Below are positions 1-11,168 of a stretch of DNA of 58,271 nt, piece by piece; position 1 is the first letter of the stretch; every line of letters starts with the position of its first letter. The stretch comes from Mycoplasma sp. UBA710 (GTDB taxonomy: Bacteria; Bacillota_I; Bacilli_A; Mycoplasmatales; Metamycoplasmataceae). The translations under genes were made by a program, and so were the position numbers. Under the pieces are notes generated by a model. That model was not told the DNA's origin and did no database searches. It worked only from the letters and a program-made list of their open reading frames with translations. Where the stretch lies: contig DBMA01000023.1 of the NCBI GenBank assembly GCA_002298905.1, positions 1 through 58,271 of the forward strand, read 5' to 3'.

Positions 1-2
1 TG

Positions 3-359
3 GTTTTATTTAGTCAACAAAAAATTAAACATAAATATATTCATATTTTTTCTTTTAATTATAATGTGTTTTCTCATGTTAAATCAATAATAAGAAGTGA
101 ACATTTAAGCTGTAAATTTAATTTACAAATAATAGATACTATATTGGCATCTAATTATAAAAATAAAAAAGTTTTTGGTTTAGAAATCTTAATATCAGAT
201 TTTAATTCTAAATTTTTAAATAATTTATATGTAGACAAAGAACAATCATTAAAAATATATAAAGATTATATTAAAAAAATATCTCCAAGTTTTAGAACAT
301 GATGAAAAATGGATATTGGATTGAAATTCTTTTATTTTTCTTTTTTATCTAAAAAATAA
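3..359 (+). CDS. C-terminal part of an unrecognised protein (cut by window start)
   Basis: The reading frame is open from the first bases of the window to a TAA at 357-359, giving about 118 residues once the two consecutive TGA codons at 300-305 are read as Trp-Trp. The 5' end lies outside the window. The protein is basic and rich in Lys, Ile, Phe and Asn and ends in an aromatic stretch. I recognise no domain. It converges on the glycosyltransferase-like gene on the other strand and overlaps its 3' end by 28 bases. A GTG at 66 is only an internal codon of this frame. The call as coding rests on frame length and codon use; the function is unknown. Confidence 0.6.
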
Positions 360-1171
360 GAAGTTTCTATTTCTAATTTTTTACTTGTTTTTAGCTTAAT
401 TCAAACATAAGGGGAAAATATAATACAAAATTTGTCTCAATATCATTTTCTTCATCAAATTCCTATTTTAGTTCATTTATTATTTTCAAACTTTATTGCT
501 TGATTATGAAAATAACTTGCTCCATTTTTCATTTCATCTAAATTTTTGTTCTTGTTTTTTTCATGTCAAGAAGCAAACCCATTATATTTCAAAATTCCAT
601 TATTATTTAATGGATCAATATCTCTTGCGTCTAAAAAAAAGATGTCTTGAGTATTTTTTTGTTTTTGTTTGCATACAAAAATACCCATTATACTTGGGCC
701 TATAAAAATAGCTGAACTTGTTAAATGAGGAAAAATATAATAAAAATTTAAACAATCAAAAATAATATTTTTATTTTCGCTATTTAAATATATAAAACCA
801 TTTCAAATTCTATGAGGTTTTTCTTTAATAAGAATGTTGTTTTTACTTTCAATTAATGATACAAGTTCATCTATTCTGCTTTCATTAAATAAGGTTTTAG
901 AATCTATATAAACATTTTTATCTTGATTATCATTTTCTTGTAATACATACATTTTATATAATCTTCATACATCAGAACAAAAAGAAAAATTTTTCCTATT
1001 AAAATTAATAGAATAAAATTTAAATTTCTCCAATAAATACTCATGCTCTTTTTGAGTAGGACCTAAATGAAATTTTATATTCTTATTTAATTTTTCAATC
1101 TTTGAAAAATAATTTTGAATTTTCTTCTTTTCAGTCTCATCTCCTAATCAATAACTATAAAAATTAATCAT
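332..1171 (-). CDS. GT32-like glycosyltransferase
   Basis: A 279-residue protein starting at ATG 1171, inside the 3' end of gapN (8-base overlap), so the two are cotranscribed. The N-terminus (YSYWLG, residues 5-10), the block SDVWRLYKMY (66-75) and the following YIDSK (88-92) match the layout of GT-A fold enzymes related to the OCH1/capsular sugar transferase family (GT32), where an Asp-x-x-Arg helix is followed by a DxD-type metal and nucleotide-sugar site. Here the DxD reads D-S-K, so metal binding may be altered. There is no signal peptide or TM segment, as expected for a cytoplasmic transferase making glycolipid or surface polysaccharide. Seven or more TGA Trp codons occur, several clustered near the C-terminus. 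The family call is by motif pattern only; the acceptor is unknown. Confidence 0.5.
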
Positions 1172-2606
1172 TTTCAATAACTCCTTTAATTTTATTCATA
1201 GATATAATAGAATCTTTTATGCCTTGTAATCCTTTTCCTGAATTTTTAATTCCTCCAAAAGGGAAAATATCTGGACTTCTTGATGGAGCTTGATTAATGT
1301 TAACTGTTACAACATCTAATGATTTTGCAATTTTATTCGCTAATTCAATATCTTGTGTATATATAGATGCTTGTAAACCATATTCTGATTCGTTATTAAT
1401 TTCTATTGCTGATTCTATAGATTTAAAACTAATAATCGGTAGAATGGGTCCAAATTGTTCTTCATAATAAATTTTGCAATTCGAATTTACATTATATAAA
1501 ACAGTTGGAGCTAAAATATTATTATTAATTAATCTAATATTTTGATCTGTTAAAGCTCCTTTTTGTAAAGCATCTAATAATAGATTTAAATTATATTTAA
1601 TAGAGTTTGCACTAATCATTTCAGTAACATCAAAATTTCCTTCACTTGCCGAACCTATAGTTAATTTATTAATTTCATAGTTAATTGCATCAACTAATTT
1701 ATAAACTATTTTTTCATCTACTAAAACTCTTTTAATACCTGTACATCTTTGGCCATTATATAAAAAAGCTCCCTTAACAATATTTTTAGCTGTTTTAGCT
1801 ATATCGGCATCTTTTAAAACAATTGCAGCATCTTTACCACCTAATTCTAATGAAACTGGAATTAAGGGATTTAATTGAGATATTCTTTTCCCAATACTTG
1901 TAGAACCTGTAAAAGTAATCATATTTATATCTGGATTTTCTAACAATCAATCACCTATTTCAGAACCATGCCCAACAACACAACTAACTTCACCATTTTT
2001 AAAACCTGATTCATATAATAATAAACTAATAAAAGCTCCTAAACAAGAACCTTGAGTTGCTGGTTTGTAAACTACTACATTACCCGAAATAAGAGCAGGA
2101 GCTAATTTTGTCATTAATAAATTTAATGGATAATTAAATGGACTAATTGCTAATACTACACCTAAAGGTTCATAATAAAATTTACCTGTTTTCCCTTTAA
2201 TATTATGAATATTGCTATCAATAATCATTGGTTGCTTGTTGATCATTTTTTCATATTCGTCAATAGTTAATTTAATATAATCAATTGTTCTTTCAATTTC
2301 TTTAATAGCATCTCTTTTGCTTTTTGCTATTTCTCACACAATTAAATTAGAAATTTCATCTCAATTTTTATTTAATAACTCACAAAAATTCAATAATTTC
2401 TTTTTTCTAGATTCAAATGAAGAATTTCTATAAATAGAAAAGGCCTCTTTAGCTTCGTGACAAATTTTATCTATTTGAAATTTATTTTTTATTCTAGGAA
2501 TAGAACCAATAATTTGATTATTTATAGGAGAAAAAATTTGAATAGAATCATTAAAATTATTTTTTATTTCTTTTCCTACTAATACTTTAAATAATTTTAT
2601 TTCCAT
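1164..2606 (-). CDS. gapN: NADP-dependent non-phosphorylating glyceraldehyde-3-phosphate dehydrogenase
   Basis: A 480-residue aldehyde dehydrogenase superfamily protein, the usual length for GapN. It oxidises glyceraldehyde-3-phosphate directly to 3-phosphoglycerate and makes NADPH, bypassing one ATP-yielding step of glycolysis. Visible motifs are the Rossmann region FTGSTSIGK, the general-base segment LELGGKDAAIVL (Glu near 255) and the catalytic segment NGQRCTGIKRVLV with the nucleophilic Cys near 288; the R-C-T-x-I-K form is typical of GapN rather than of general ALDHs. NQAPSRSPDIFPFGG near the C-terminus also fits. It starts 3 bases after the thiI stop and runs into the glycosyltransferase gene. 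In mycoplasmas this enzyme is a likely main NADPH source. Confidence 0.9.
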
Positions 2607-2609
2607 ATT

Positions 2610-3782
2610 TTATTTAATATTAATTTTACTATTTATTTTAAAAAATAACTTCTTTATATTGTTATCAATTGCCTTTGTTTCTAGATCATCTAATAAATCT
2701 AATTCTTGTTCTAATTTCCGGGCAATGTCAATTGATGGTTTTGTTGAGGGATGATTGGGAGCAAATAATTCACAAGTTTCACAAGCTTTTATAATAGAAA
2801 TTGGAAATAAATTAAATTTTTCAGATTTACTTATTATTTCTATCTTATCCAAAGTTAATAGAGGTTGATAAACAGGTAATGATGATTGTTCATGTATAAC
2901 ATGCATGGCTTCTATAGTTTGAGATGCAACTTGTGCCAGATTTTCTCCATTAGATATACCTAGAGAATGATTTTTTGCTGCAATTATGTTGGCTATTCGA
3001 TAAAAACTTCTTCGCATTAAAACTATTTTATATTTTTGATTTGACGTTAAGCTAATATAATTCATTATTTCAGTATAATTAAAAAGATATAATGTTGATT
3101 TAATTTGATATTTAGTTATTAAATCCACGATTAATTCTAATTTCTTAATAGTCATTTCATCTGTATGTGGCGGAGAAATAAAAGCTAAAAAATCTACTTG
3201 TACTCCTCTTTTGATCATTTCAAGAGCTGCAACAGGTGAATCAATTCCTCCTGATAATAAATGTATAGTTTTACCTGAAATACCAACAGGTAATCCTCCT
3301 AATCCTTTAATTTTTTCTCAAAATATATATGAAAAATCTTTATGAATTTCTATATTAATTTCTATATCAGGTTCTTTTACTTTTACCGCTAAATGTTCAC
3401 TATTTTTTAATACAAAATTTCCTAAATGAATGTTTAAATTTAATGATGATAATGGAAAATCTTTTCACTTTCTTCTACTGTTTATTTTAAAAGATTGATA
3501 TAAAGAAAAGTCTATTTGTTGAATTAAATTTTCTATTTCGTTCAAATCTGATTTTAATTTAAAAACAGGAGAATATGAAGAAATTCCAAATACATAATTT
3601 AATTTATTTAAACTCTCAATAGAATATGGTATAAAAATTCTATCAATCATTATATCCATTTTATTTAAATCAACATTGCATATTTTATTAATATTATGTG
3701 CTAACTTTCTTACAAAATTTATTTTATTATTTTTTTTTAATGATAATTCTCCAAATCTAATTAAAATTTTTTCATACTTCAT
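2610..3782 (-). CDS. thiI: tRNA 4-thiouridine synthetase ThiI (short form)
   Basis: A 390-residue protein with an N-terminal ferredoxin-like/THUMP region and a PP-loop ATPase (SGGIDS, residues 177-182). It adenylates U8 of tRNAs before thiolation. The segment ACETCELFAPNHPSTKP is a family hallmark. There is no C-terminal rhodanese domain, so sulfur must be delivered by a separate persulfide carrier, as in most Gram-positive bacteria. The gene follows ezrA with a 3-base gap. In Bacillus the order is ezrA-nifZ-thiI; here the cysteine desulfurase gene between them is absent. One internal TGA (Trp) at 3462-3464 interrupts a standard-code reading. Confidence 0.9.
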
Positions 3783-3785
3783 ATT

Positions 3786-5567
3786 CTAGTGTTGTCTCCT
3801 TTTTATATTATTTATATAGTGTGTAAAGATATAGTGTACTAAAAGTTGTAATCCTTCTAAATATTGACCATAATGAAGCATCTTTTCACTTTCTAAAACA
3901 ATATTATGAAAATCTTGATCCATTAATTGATAATAACTATATTTTGTAATTATCAAACTAAATACTTTTGTTATTGTTGATTTTTGAACAATTGTATTTA
4001 AAAAAACCACAACTAAATCGAATAATGTTTTCACATATTCTTCAATTTTGGTTTCATTTGTTTCTTTATTAGAAGTAATTATTAAATCAATTCTTTTTTT
4101 TATTTCTTCTATTTCATAAATTAAGTTTTTATCTTTATTAGATAAGATAATATTATTTTTCTTTATTTTCGAAAGACCAATAATGTATGTTTTAGATAAA
4201 TTGAAATATTTCAAAATAGGATTTGAAGCATTAGTATAAAAAATGTCAATTCTTTTTTCTGTTTGATTGCATAAATCAATAAATGAGGATATCGATAAAA
4301 ATATTTTTTTATACAATTCTTGTTTAAATGTGAATGAAAAATTAGGATTATCAATAATGTCTGTATATTCTCTTATAAAATTTTGAATATTATTATTTAA
4401 AGATATTAATTCACTATGGTCAGTATCTAAACTTCAATAAAACATTTTGTCAATTGTACTAATTTTATCTATTTCTTTTTTTAATTCAGAATGTTTATTC
4501 TTAATAATATGTAAATATTTTTGAATATAATCAAATTTATATGTTTTTATAAACAAATATGCACTATATTCTTTATTTACTAAATTAAAAAAATCTTGTT
4601 GATTTCTTAATAAAATTTTTAAGTTTTCTTTTGTGTTATGAACATCTAATTGAAAAAAATATGCTTTTGTGGTATCTATTAGTTCTTGTATATTATTTGA
4701 ATATCCTAAAACATTTAAGTTATCAAAATTAATAGTTGTTGTAGTTTTTAATTTTTCAATATGTTCAATAAACATTGAATATGCTGACATTTCAAAAAGA
4801 GTCTTTTTAAAATTTTCATAATGATTATCAAACAAGAGCAAATTATATAAGACTTTCTTAAATGATGTGAATGCTTTTCACATTTCTTCTTCATTATCTC
4901 TTTCTATATATTCATTTACTTTTTCTAGTGATTCATTAATTTGATTTTGAACATTTTCTAGACTTTTGATAAATTGATCATTATTTATTTCTTCTGTTCA
5001 CAATGTTATTTTATTTTGTAAAGAAAGATATATTGATAGATATTCATGTTTTGTTTTAGTAAATTCCTCAATCGGTTTTAAAATTTTCAAAGAATTCTCA
5101 TTAATATTTTTTTCTAATAAATTTAATTCATTTTTTTTGTTGATGGCCTCTTTAATAATTGAATGGCAAGAAAAAACTTTGGAATTATCTAGTTTATTGA
5201 ATAATTTTTTTTGAATTTTATGAAGATCTGCTATTTTTTCTTCAATTTCAATTGTTTGACGAGCATATATTTCCTTCTCTTTTTGAATTAGAGAAATCTT
5301 AACATTTATATCTTGCATTTTATCATTAGCAGAAGCTATTATTTCTTCTACTAATCATTTTTCAGAATTATTTAACTTAACATCAATTGTTCTTAATATA
5401 GTTAATGTATTAATATAGGGTTCTTCATTCAAAAAATTTTCTAATTTTTTTAAAAATTTAGAATATTTTTTTAAGAATATTCATTTCAATAAAACAAAAA
5501 TACCAAAAGGAACACATAATGATATAAAAATTATAAAAGATAACAAAACTATTTGAGATGTAGTCAT
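3786..5567 (-). CDS. ezrA: EzrA-like septation ring regulator
   Basis: A 593-residue protein with a single N-terminal TM segment (about residues 5-27) followed by a short basic stretch and a long, charged, heptad-rich coiled-coil region to the C-terminus. This is the layout of EzrA (about 560 residues in Bacillus), a membrane-anchored spectrin-like protein that binds FtsZ and limits Z-ring assembly. The assignment is supported by its place directly upstream of thiI, the conserved Firmicutes neighbour. Residue-level similarity is low because coiled coils diverge quickly, so a generic membrane-anchored coiled-coil protein is the alternative. The start is ATG 5567; the region upstream is divergent with the next gene. 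Confidence 0.62.
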
Positions 5568-5645
5568 ATATATTTAAATTTTATACTTTAAATAGCAGTA
5601 AATTAAAAACAAATAACAATTTTAGGAACATTCAAATCATCTAAA

Positions 5646-5665
5646 TCTACTATAAATATAGTAGA
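5646..5665. promoter_or_regulatory. Perfect 20-bp palindrome in the ezrA/coiled-coil gene divergent region
   Basis: TCTACTATAAATATAGTAGA: two 9-base arms around a central AA. It contains TATAAA (5651-5656), which could be the -10 box for the plus-strand gene starting at 5677, giving a leader of about 14 bases. A second TATAAT at 5673-5678 overlaps the ATG itself and so is unlikely to be the functional -10. A palindrome lying on a -10 box looks like an operator; this is inference. Confidence 0.4.
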
Positions 5666-5676
5666 ATTTATTTATA

Positions 5677-7491
5677 ATGAAAGCTAAAGTAAATAAACCA
5701 AAATTTGTTAATGAATATTTTTCATTAGATGACAAAATAAAATTTTTACAATCTTTTGATTTAATAAATTTACAAAAGGCTGCCAAAATTGGAAATATAC
5801 CTTCATCTAAACTGAAAACTAGAAGAAATGCTATTAAATCCATTCTAGCTTTTGATTTAAAAAATAAATTTCTAATTTGTCAAAATATTTATGATAATTT
5901 ATCTGAATACTATAAAAAGAAAATTGATGATGTTTATACATTTAAAACTATTGAATGAAATATGTATGAATTTGATCATATGAAATCAAAAGAGTGAGAA
6001 TTAATTAAAGATGATTTGCAAAAAGAACATAAAATATTCTTAAATCAGGTAAATATAAATGCTCAAAATATAACTATTCCATTAAATAATTTGCAAGAAC
6101 CCGATGCAGAAATTACATTTTCATCTTTAGGTTTTTCTGATACAAAAACAAATAAAATAAAAAAATTAACAAATATAGAAGATATTACAAATATTTCTAA
6201 TACCAAAGAAAAAATTATTGCTGATGCAAAAGAAATTAAAACTACAAATAAAACTAAAAAAACTAATAATAAAATTTCTACTAACAAAAAACAAAAAAAT
6301 AAAATAAAAACTGAACTAAACTTTAAAACATTGGATTTTGATACTAATAAATCAAACGAAACTAAAGTATTGCATTCTATAAATAAAGAGCATTCAAATG
6401 TATCAACATTAGACACTAAACTGAAAAAATCTAGAAAAGTATCTAAAAATAAAATAGATAACAAAAAAGAAAACATAATTGATGATGAAAATAAAATAAT
6501 AAATGCAAAAAAACAAATTTTTGAGATAGAAAATTCTTTAAATAAATCTTTAAATTCTAATAATGAAACTGAGCATTTAAATATTAAACGTGAAATTCAA
6601 AATATAGATTCTAGTATAGAGTGCAAATATATTAAAGAACATATGTTGAATAATTTAGAAAAATTAAACCAAATTAATCAAGAAATATTGGATATTAAAT
6701 CAAATTTACATAATATTAATGTTGATTTAGCAAACTTTTTTTCTTTAAACAAGTTGGCAATAATAGAAAAAAATTTAATTTCTAATCAAAAAATTTTAAA
6801 TTATCTTGAAGAAAATGTTGGCAAAATAACTATTCAACAAGAAAATTTATTAAATTCAAATAAAAAATATCAAGATCAAGCAGAAAATATTTTACATAAT
6901 GATTTCTTAAAATTATCTTCAAATATTGAATCATATAATAGTATGTTCAAACAAATTATGAATGATAATAAAAATATATTAAATTCATTATCAAATCTTG
7001 TAAATCAACCAAAAAAATATGCTTTTTCAGTAGAAGACAAAATTTTAAATAATATTAAAGAAATGCAAGATATAAAACATATGATGAAAAATAATTCAAC
7101 AAATGAATTAAAAAATCCCATTTTAAATCAACATACTTGTTGTGCTAGATATAAAATAAAAACAACAAACACTACAAAAATAAATGATGAATTGATGATT
7201 CAAGAACAAAAAAGACATAAAAATAATTTAGAACAATTATGAAAACAATATGAAAAAATTACATCATCAAAGCATTTTGAAAAAAAAGATAATGAAATTA
7301 AAACAGATTTTACCAATAATAAATGTGTAAATAAATTACTGTTCAATACATTAGAAAAACTAAAAAATTTGAAAAATCAAAATAGCAAGCTATTTGAGGA
7401 AAATAATAAATTAAAATTGCAACACTATAACAAAAATATTTTTAATGTTAAGGTTATAAAAAAAGTGTTAAGTACCATATCAATTAAATAG
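5677..7491 (+). CDS. Large Lys/Asn-rich coiled-coil protein of unknown function
   Basis: A 604-residue cytoplasmic protein with no signal peptide or TM segment. Residues 1-120 look globular; residues about 120-190 are a low-complexity Lys/Asn/Thr-rich linker; from about residue 190 to the end there are long heptad-rich stretches predicted to form coiled coils. A Cys-Cys pair near residue 488 stands out because Cys is rare elsewhere. I recognise no family. It sits alone upstream of the yloU-fakA-plsX-rnc operon and is separated from it by a hairpin. The build (charged linker plus coiled coil) resembles cytoskeletal or segregation proteins of mollicutes, but that is only a structural impression. 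Internal TGA codons near 5956, 5995 and 7240 encode Trp. Confidence 0.75.
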
Positions 7492-7524
7492 TTAAATTAC
7501 CTATTTAATTTGATATGGTATAAT
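7473..7524 (+). promoter_or_regulatory. Long hairpin with an embedded extended -10 promoter
   Basis: The 19-base arm 7473-7491 pairs with the 20-base arm 7501-7520 with one bulged A and a 9-base loop. The left arm covers the last codons and stop of the coiled-coil gene; the right arm ends in TGGTATAAT, an extended -10 box (TATAAT at 7519-7524), 18 bases before the ATG of the next gene. The hairpin followed by a T-rich stretch can act as terminator of the upstream gene, and the -10 box serves the asp23-fakA operon. Confidence 0.55.
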
Positions 7525-7541
7525 TTTTAATTTAAGTTATT

Positions 7542-7847
7542 ATGGAAAATCAGAAAATATCAAAAATTATCAAACAAATAGATTCTATTTTAGAAACAAC
7601 ACCAGGAATTATTGGTTTAGTTTCTTTGTTAGATGGTTCTAATAAAAATAAGAATAATTGAATTAAAATAGAAGATATTAGAAATAATGGTTCTTTAGAA
7701 ATTTCAATAGCAATCATTATTAATAGAAATATTACTGTCAAAAATTTGTCCAATGAAATTTTTGAAACAATTAATTTTTATTTCAAAAATAAAAAACAAG
7801 AATATTTATTAAAAAAACTAAATATTTATATCAAAGGAGTCAAATAA
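7542..7847 (+). CDS. Asp23/Gls24 (YloU) family protein
   Basis: A 101-residue protein just upstream of fakA with a 1-base gap (TAA, T, ATG). Its predicted alternating alpha/beta pattern, the segment GIIGLVSLLD and its position match YloU, the Asp23-like protein encoded next to fakA (yloV) in nearly all Firmicutes. The family is not enzymatic; Asp23 paralogs associate with the membrane and are linked to envelope stress. One TGA codes for Trp in the middle. Too short and too interrupted to be found under the standard code. The family call depends largely on gene order. Confidence 0.65.
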
Positions 7848-7848
7848 T

Positions 7849-9489
7849 ATGCAGACTTTAAATGCAGATAAATTAAAAATTCTTATAGAATCAGCTTCAA
7901 ATAAATTGTTTAATAATAAAGAAAGAATCGATGCATTAAATATTTTTCCTGTTCCTGATGGTGACACAGGTACTAATATGTCTTCTACCTTTCAAAAAGC
8001 TGTTCAAATAATTGAAAAAGAATCTTTTGATACAACAGGAGAATTAATAGAAATTGTTTCTAAAAATATGTTATTGTTTGCTAGAGGAAATAGTGGTGTT
8101 ATTTTATCTCAAATTTTCAAAGGTTTTTCTAATGCTTGAAATTCTTTAAATAATATTAATATTGAAAATTTTATAAAAGGTTTTTCAATGGCGGCCAAAA
8201 CAGCTTATGACTCAGTTTTAAAACCTGTAGAAGGTACTATTTTAACTGTGATTAGAGAAACAGCTGAAGAATTAGCAAAAATTAAAGTTACTAAGAATTC
8301 TACATTTAGTTCTATAATGTCTATCGCTGTAAAAACTGCTCAAGCTTCATTGAAAAATACTCCTAATTTATTGCCTGTATTAAAAGAAGTTGGTGTTGTT
8401 GATTCTGGTGGTGAAGGTTTATTAATGATCTTAGAAGGAATGAAATCAGCCATTGAAGGAAATAAGGTAGAAATTGATTTAAATTCTACTAAACCTTTAG
8501 TAATTGCTTCTAATACCGAAGTATATTCTGGAGAATTTGGTTATTGTACTGAAGTTATTATAAAATTAAATGAACCTGATAAATTTGTAAAAAATAAATT
8601 TGTATCTCAAATAGAAAAATTAGGTAATTCTATGGTTATTGTAAATGATGGTAATTTATTAAAATTACACATCCATACAATAACTCCTGGAAAAATTTTA
8701 AATATTGGACAAAAAGTTGGTGAATTTTTAACTGTCAAAATAGAAAATATGACTGAACAAGCAAATAATACAAAATCTAATTTAGAAGGTATTAAAAATT
8801 ATGAAATAACAAAAGTGCAACCTAATAAAAAAAATGCAATAATTTCTTGCAATGCTGGGTCTGGTTTTATAAATATTATGAAAGAACTAGAATGTGATTA
8901 TGTTATTGAAGGCGGGCAATCAAATAATCCCTCAGCTCAAGATATTATAGAAGCCATTAATATTGTGAATGCAGAAAATATCATTATTTTACCTAATAAT
9001 TCTAATATAATTTTAGCCGCTCAGCAAGCTTCAAAAATTAAATCAGATAGAAATATAAAAATAATTCCTACCAAATCTCAAGTAGAAGGAATTACTGCAA
9101 TCATGAATTATTCTTCAGAATTAGATATTGAAGATAATATTGAAGAAATAGAATCAAGTCTAAAAAATTTAATTGTTGGTGAAGTTGTTAAAGCAATTAA
9201 GAATACAAAAATCGATAATGTAAAAATTAAAGAAGGTTCATATTTAATGGTTATGTCTCATAAAATTATTGGAACCAAAAAAAATTCATTATCTGCTTCT
9301 ACTGCATTAATAGACAAAATGATAAAAAGTAATAAAAAAGCTCAAATTTTAATAATTTATTATGGAAATAATGTTTCAGAAATAGATGCTAAAAAAATAG
9401 AAAAATATGTTTTAGATAAATATGATATTGAAGTGCAAATCCAAAATGGAGATCAACATATTTATGATTATATGTTTGGATTGGAGTAA
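7849..9489 (+). CDS. fakA: Fatty acid kinase ATP-binding subunit FakA
   Basis: A 546-residue protein with an N-terminal DhaL-type kinase domain: NIFPVPDGDTGTNM (residues about 30-43) holds the Asp residues that bind Mg-ATP, and ARGNSGVILSQIF follows. The middle and C-terminal domains match the FakA/YloV layout. FakA phosphorylates fatty acids bound to a FakB (DegV-family) protein, giving acyl phosphates that feed PlsX/PlsY-type phospholipid synthesis, which fits its position directly before plsX. This lets the organism use host fatty acids. The start ATG 7849 has a good ribosome site (AAAGGAG, about 8 bases upstream). FakB is not in this window. Confidence 0.9.
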
Positions 9490-9491
9490 AA

Positions 9492-10487
9492 ATGGAAAAA
9501 ACAATTATATTTGATGTTATGGGTAATGATAATGGAATTAAAGCAGGTTGTTTAGCTGCTTCTCAATTTGTTAAAACTAATATTGAATATAAAATTATCC
9601 TTGTTGGCGACAAGGATAAAATTAAAAAATACTGTTTAGAAAATGAACAAATTAAAATTTTCCATAATCCTAATGTTGCAGCAAAATCAAATGAATCTTT
9701 ATTAGATTCTTACAAAGAAAACAACTCTATGAATAGTGCCCTACAATTATTAAAAGATGGAAAAGGAAGTGCTGTTTTATCTTCAGGAGATAGCGGAAAA
9801 TATTTAGCAAGTTCTATTATGATTATAAAAAGATTGTCAAATGTTTCTCGACCAGCTTTTATGTCTATTATCCCGACAATAAAAAATGATAAAAAATTTA
9901 TTCTTTTAGATGAAGGTGCTAATTTAAATTCAAATGAAGATTATTTAGTTCAATGAGCTAAATTAGGAGCATCTTTTTCTAAGAGTGTATTTAAAATACA
10001 AAATCCTAAAGTTTCTATTCTAAATATAGGAACTGAGTGTTATAAAGGATTTGAATATCATCAAAAAGCTAATAATATCCTTAAATCTTCAAATCTAAAA
10101 TTTGAATATAGTGGTTTTATTGAATCTAGATATTTATTAGAAGGATTAGTAGATGTTGTAATATCAGATGGATATAGTGGCAATGTGGCTCTAAAATCGT
10201 TAGAAGGAACTGTTTTATCATTTTCTAAATTAATTAAACAAACTATTAAGAAAAATATATGAAGAAAATTCTGTGCTTTTTTAATGCGTAATGTATTTAA
10301 AGAAATTAAAGAACATTTAGATTATCGTAATGTTGGAGCCGCTTGGATTTTAGGTGTAAATGGATTGGTAATTAAAGCTCATGGTAATAGTGATCAAAAA
10401 GCTTATTTAGGAGCTTTAAATCAAATTAAATTAGCCATTGAATCAAATGCTTTAATAGAATTTTCAAAATCATTGGAAGCACAATAA
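9492..10487 (+). CDS. plsX: Phosphate acyltransferase PlsX
   Basis: A 331-residue protein, normal length for PlsX, which interconverts acyl-ACP and acyl-phosphate. It begins with FDVMGNDNG (usual form D-x-M-G-G-D), contains AVLSSGDSGKYLASS and SDGYSGNVALKSLEG, both typical of the family, and ends with the usual nucleotide-free C-terminal helix bundle. It starts 2 bases after fakA and its TAA overlaps the ATG of rnc by one base (TAATG). With FakA it links exogenous fatty acids to lysophosphatidic acid formation. Internal TGA codons near 9955 and 10260 encode Trp. Confidence 0.9.
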
Positions 10488-11167
10488 TGAGAAAGAAATA
10501 TCCTTTAAATGAATTATTTACTATTTTAAATATTAAACCTAAAAATATTAATATTTATTATCAAGCATTGACTCATAAAACATTTTCAAATGAAAATAAA
10601 AAATATAATTCTTATGAAAAATTAGAATTTTTAGGTGATTCTATATTACAAATGTATTCTAGTTTATATATTTATAATTTATTTAATAAAGAGTTAGAAG
10701 GAACTATGTCTATTATTAGAACTAAAATAGTATCTGAAGAAACTTTATCTAAAGTAATTAAAGAAAATAAAATTAATTTATTTTTAATTTGTTCTAATAA
10801 TGCCAATGAACTTATGAATAATAATGGAATATGTTGCGATATTTTTGAATCATTATTAGCTGCTATCTATTTAGATTTAGGTGAAAAAGAAGCATTGAAT
10901 TTCCTAAATAAATTTCTTTTTTCACAAATTAAATTTGACCTTGTAGATAAAGAAAATTTAAAAGATTTCAAAACAAGGCTTCAAGAATTATTACAATCAA
11001 TAACTAAAAACTCTATAAATTATTTTTGTTTCCAAGAAAAAAATAATATATGAAGTTGCAAAGTAATTTGTAATGATATAACATATGGTGTTGGTAGGGG
11101 TGTGACTAAAAAAGAAGCTGAAATAGATGCTGCGAAAAATGCCTTAGATAAATTGAAAATAAATTAA
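10487..11167 (+). CDS. rnc: Ribonuclease III
   Basis: A 226-residue protein with the RNase III catalytic domain (signature KLEFLGDSILQ at residues about 45-55; second acidic pair in DIFESLLAAIYLDLG) and a C-terminal double-stranded RNA-binding domain (GVTKKEAEIDAAKNALDKL). It cleaves double-stranded RNA in rRNA maturation and mRNA decay. The plsX-rnc order is that of Bacillus, although the acyl carrier and fab genes normally between them are missing here. A TGA (Trp) at about 11051 splits the gene under the standard code. It converges on the membrane-protein gene with a 1-base gap. Confidence 0.92.
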
Positions 11168-11168
11168 A

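Noticed and set aside
6063..6476. Long antisense frame opposite the coiled-coil gene
   Set aside because: It mirrors the Lys/Asn-rich coding strand and yields a Phe/Leu/Val-rich sequence without ribosome site or family match.
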